Source: Novosphingobium pentaromativorans US6-1
Lineage (GTDB): Bacteria > Pseudomonadota > Alphaproteobacteria > Sphingomonadales > Sphingomonadaceae
DNA: 64,000 nt
Assembly: GCF_000767465.1 (NCBI RefSeq)
Contig: NZ_CP009291.1
Location: 2,125,501-2,189,500, forward strand
Reading direction: 5' to 3'
Position 1 is the first letter of the stretch; each line of letters begins with the position of its first letter. Shown piece after piece: positions 62,311-64,000 of this stretch. The translations under genes were made by a program, and so were the position numbers. Under the pieces are notes generated by a model. It had not been told where the DNA came from and did no database searches. It saw only the letters and a list, made by a program, of their open reading frames with translations.

Positions 62311-64000
62311 CTATTCATCGAGCGCCGGATCGACCCGCATGGCAAGCGAGGCCAGGCTCTCCGCTTCATGCAGGAGTTCGTCGTCCGCCGCGCCCGAGGG
62401 CAGGCTCTCGCGCCCGATCATCGAGAGCACGGGAACCGACAGCGGGCTGATCCGGTCGAGCCGGATATGATCGATCTCTCGCGCCGCCCGGTCGAGAACG
62501 TCCGCCACGCGCGCCACGTCGGTCATACGTGAGCGGGCATCGGCCCAGGCAGCCTCGATCAGCAGGTGGTCGGGCTCGTACTTGCGCAGGACGTCGTAGA
62601 TAAGATCGGTCGAGAAGGTCACCTGCCGCCCCGACTTGCGCTTGCCAGGATGCTGCCGCTCGACGAGGCCGGAGATGACCGCGACTTCGCGGAAGGCGCG
62701 GCGCAACAGGTAGGACTGCTGAACCCAATCGACGAATTCGTCCGTAAGGATGTCCGGTGAAAGCAGCACCGCCGGATCTTCCACCGGCTTGAGGCCCCAG
62801 ATCGACAGCGCGTAGTCCGTCGCGACAAACCCGAGAGGGCCGAGGCCGCGATCCTCCATGCGCCGCGTCACCAGCATCCCGAGCGACTGGTTCGCCGGCC
62901 AGCCTTCGAAAGTATAGTACGTCGTGTAGGCCAATCCGCGATGGGGGAAGCTCTCGACCAGAAGACGTCCTGGAGCCGGCAGGTGCGAACGCCAGTCCTG
63001 CACTTCGAGCCATTCGCGCACGTCATCGGGAAAGCGCGCCCAGCCCGCGCGGTCTGCCAGCATCTCACGGACCCGATCCGCCAGATGGGTCGAAATCGGC
63101 ATGCGCTGGCCCATGTAACTGGGGATCGTCGCCGAACGCTTCGCCGCCCGGACGACAAGGTCGAGATCCTTGAGCGATTCCACTTCGAGATCCATCCCGG
63201 CAAAGCGGAAGGTATCGCCCGGCTCCAGGCTAGCGCCGAAGCCCTCCTCCACCTTGCCCAGCGAGCGCCCGTTGCGGAAGCGCACATCCAGCATCTCGGC
63301 ATCGACGATGATCCCGGCGTTGAGCCGGTGGCGCGCCGCGTGCTCGGGATGGGTCAACCGCCAGGTGCCGTCCCGGTCCTTCACGATCCGGCGAAAGCGG
63401 TCGTAGGAGCGCAGCGCGTAGCCCCCGGTCGCCACGAAATCGAGCACCCGGGCGAAGATCGCTTCGTCGACCCATGCATAGGCCTGGGTGGAGCGTACTT
63501 CGGACAGGACGTCTTCCTCCCGAAACGGACCGGAACAGGCAATGGCCATGACGTGCTGGGCCAGGACGTCCAACCCGCCCGGACGGAACCCCTCGCCATC
63601 GCGCCGGCCTTCACGCACCGCCTCCTGCGCGGCGAATGCCTCGAAGAACTCGAAGCGGTTGCCCGGGACCAGTATGGCCTCGCTCGGGCTGTCGAGACGG
63701 TGGTTCGCCCTGCCGATGCGCTGCAGCAGGCGAGAGGAGCCCTTGGGCGCCCCCATCTGGACGACAAGGTCGATATCGCCCCAATCGATGCCGAGGTCGA
63801 GACTGGCCGTGCAGACGAGCGCCCGCAACTCGCCCCGCGCCATCGCGCCTTCGACCTTGCGACGTGCCTCCTTCGACAGGGAACCGTGGTGGATGCCGAT
63901 GGGCAGCTTGTCCTCGTTGGCATCCCAGAGGCACTGGAAGATGTACTCGGCAAGGAAGCGCGTGTTGGTGAACACCAGCGTCGTGCGGTGGGCGCGGATC
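62311..64000 (-). CDS. Ligase-associated DEXH-box DNA helicase, Lhr family (5' end outside window)
   Basis: The C-terminal 560 or so residues of an Lhr-type 3'-5' DNA helicase are visible; the frame runs past base 64000, so the ATPase front (Walker A and B) is missing. Present are helicase motif IV (FTNTRFLAEYIFQCLWD), motif V (VCTASLDLGIDWGDIDLV), motif VI (LQRIGRANHRLD) and the long Lhr-core C-terminal region. The sequence type matches the DNA-damage helicases encoded with an ATP-dependent ligase and an Lhr-associated exonuclease in many bacteria; those partners could lie just outside the window. Confidence 0.93.
   Translation of the reverse strand, partial: IRAHRTTLVFTNTRFLAEYIFQCLWDANEDKLPIGIHHGSLSKEARRKVEGAMARGELRALVCTASLDLGIDWGDIDLVVQMGAPKGSSRLLQRIGRANHRLDSPSEAILVPGNRFEFFEAFAAQEAVREGRRDGEGFRPGGLDVLAQHVMAIACSGPFREEDVLSEVRSTQAYAWVDEAIFARVLDFVATGGYALRSYDRFRRIVKDRDGTWRLTHPEHAARHRLNAGIIVDAEMLDVRFRNGRSLGKVEEGFGASLEPGDTFRFAGMDLEVESLKDLDLVVRAAKRSATIPSYMGQRMPISTHLADRVREMLADRAGWARFPDDVREWLEVQDWRSHLPAPGRLLVESFPHRGLAYTTYYTFEGWPANQSLGMLVTRRMEDRGLGPLGFVATDYALSIWGLKPVEDPAVLLSPDILTDEFVDWVQQSYLLRRAFREVAVISGLVERQHPGKRKSGRQVTFSTDLIYDVLRKYEPDHLLIEAAWADARSRMTDVARVADVLDRAAREIDHIRLDRISPLSVPVLSMIGRESLPSGAADDELLHEAESLASLAMRVDPALDE

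Overview
The window is 64 kb of high-GC chromosomal DNA from an alphaproteobacterium of the order Sphingomonadales, most probably Novosphingobium or a close relative. This rests on family content, not on a search: a serine palmitoyltransferase next to a dedicated acyl carrier protein, a DivK-type single-domain regulator, a cysteine-poor DksA of the alphaproteobacterial type, an Usg protein, a TonB-ExbB-ExbD-ExbD cluster, and remnants of a gene-transfer-agent (GTA) cluster. I see no rRNA, tRNA, insertion sequence or CRISPR array. Genes are dense, often overlap by 1-14 bases, and some start with GTG or TTG.

Layout, left half. 1-6.3 kb: the 3' end of ftsK, a Kef-type antiporter, a divergent Lrp regulator/alanine dehydrogenase pair with a phased operator array, and a membrane diguanylate cyclase. 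6.3-11.1 kb: a thioesterase, oligopeptidase B, aminopeptidase P and a cupin. 11.3-14.1 kb: a secreted EF-hand protein directly followed by a response regulator and sensor kinase. 14.2-20 kb: a HerA-like ATPase, a fused pabB-pabC, an aminotransferase, an RluA-type pseudouridine synthase and ArfB. 20-23.3 kb, minus strand: a lipoprotein, a DUF4112 protein, a peptide-binding lipoprotein, a PilZ protein and DksA. 24-27.4 kb: a tightly coupled five-gene minus-strand operon. 27.4-29.3 kb: divK, acp and spt (sphingolipid synthesis). 31.3-32.6 kb: the two ends of a GTA cluster fused by a large internal deletion. 32.8 kb: an OmpA-family protein with an uninterrupted run of 22 prolines.

Layout, right half. 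34-38.3 kb: queC, a DUF3617 protein, and argD-argF-hslO. 38.5 kb: a glycine-rich protein with two cold-shock domains. 40-42.3 kb: ammonium transporter gene flanked by two PII genes behind a sigma-54 promoter. 42.4-50 kb: a nuclease-family protein, prfC, an SDR, a mutarotase, and pheT/pheS. 50-54.3 kb: rpmI-rplT, a frameshifted gamma-glutamylcyclotransferase-like gene, hisN and two AraC regulators. 54.3-58.3 kb: prs, glpX and hom. 59.6-62.2 kb: tonB-exbB-exbD-exbD, the energy source for outer-membrane TonB-dependent uptake. The right edge holds an Lhr-type, ligase-associated DNA helicase that runs out of the window.

Most of the window is housekeeping. The parts that deserve a second look are the phased Lrp operators, the EF-hand/two-component operon, the GTA deletion scar, the single-base frameshift at about 52.0 kb, the sigma-54 nitrogen promoter and the hairpins inside the exb operon.
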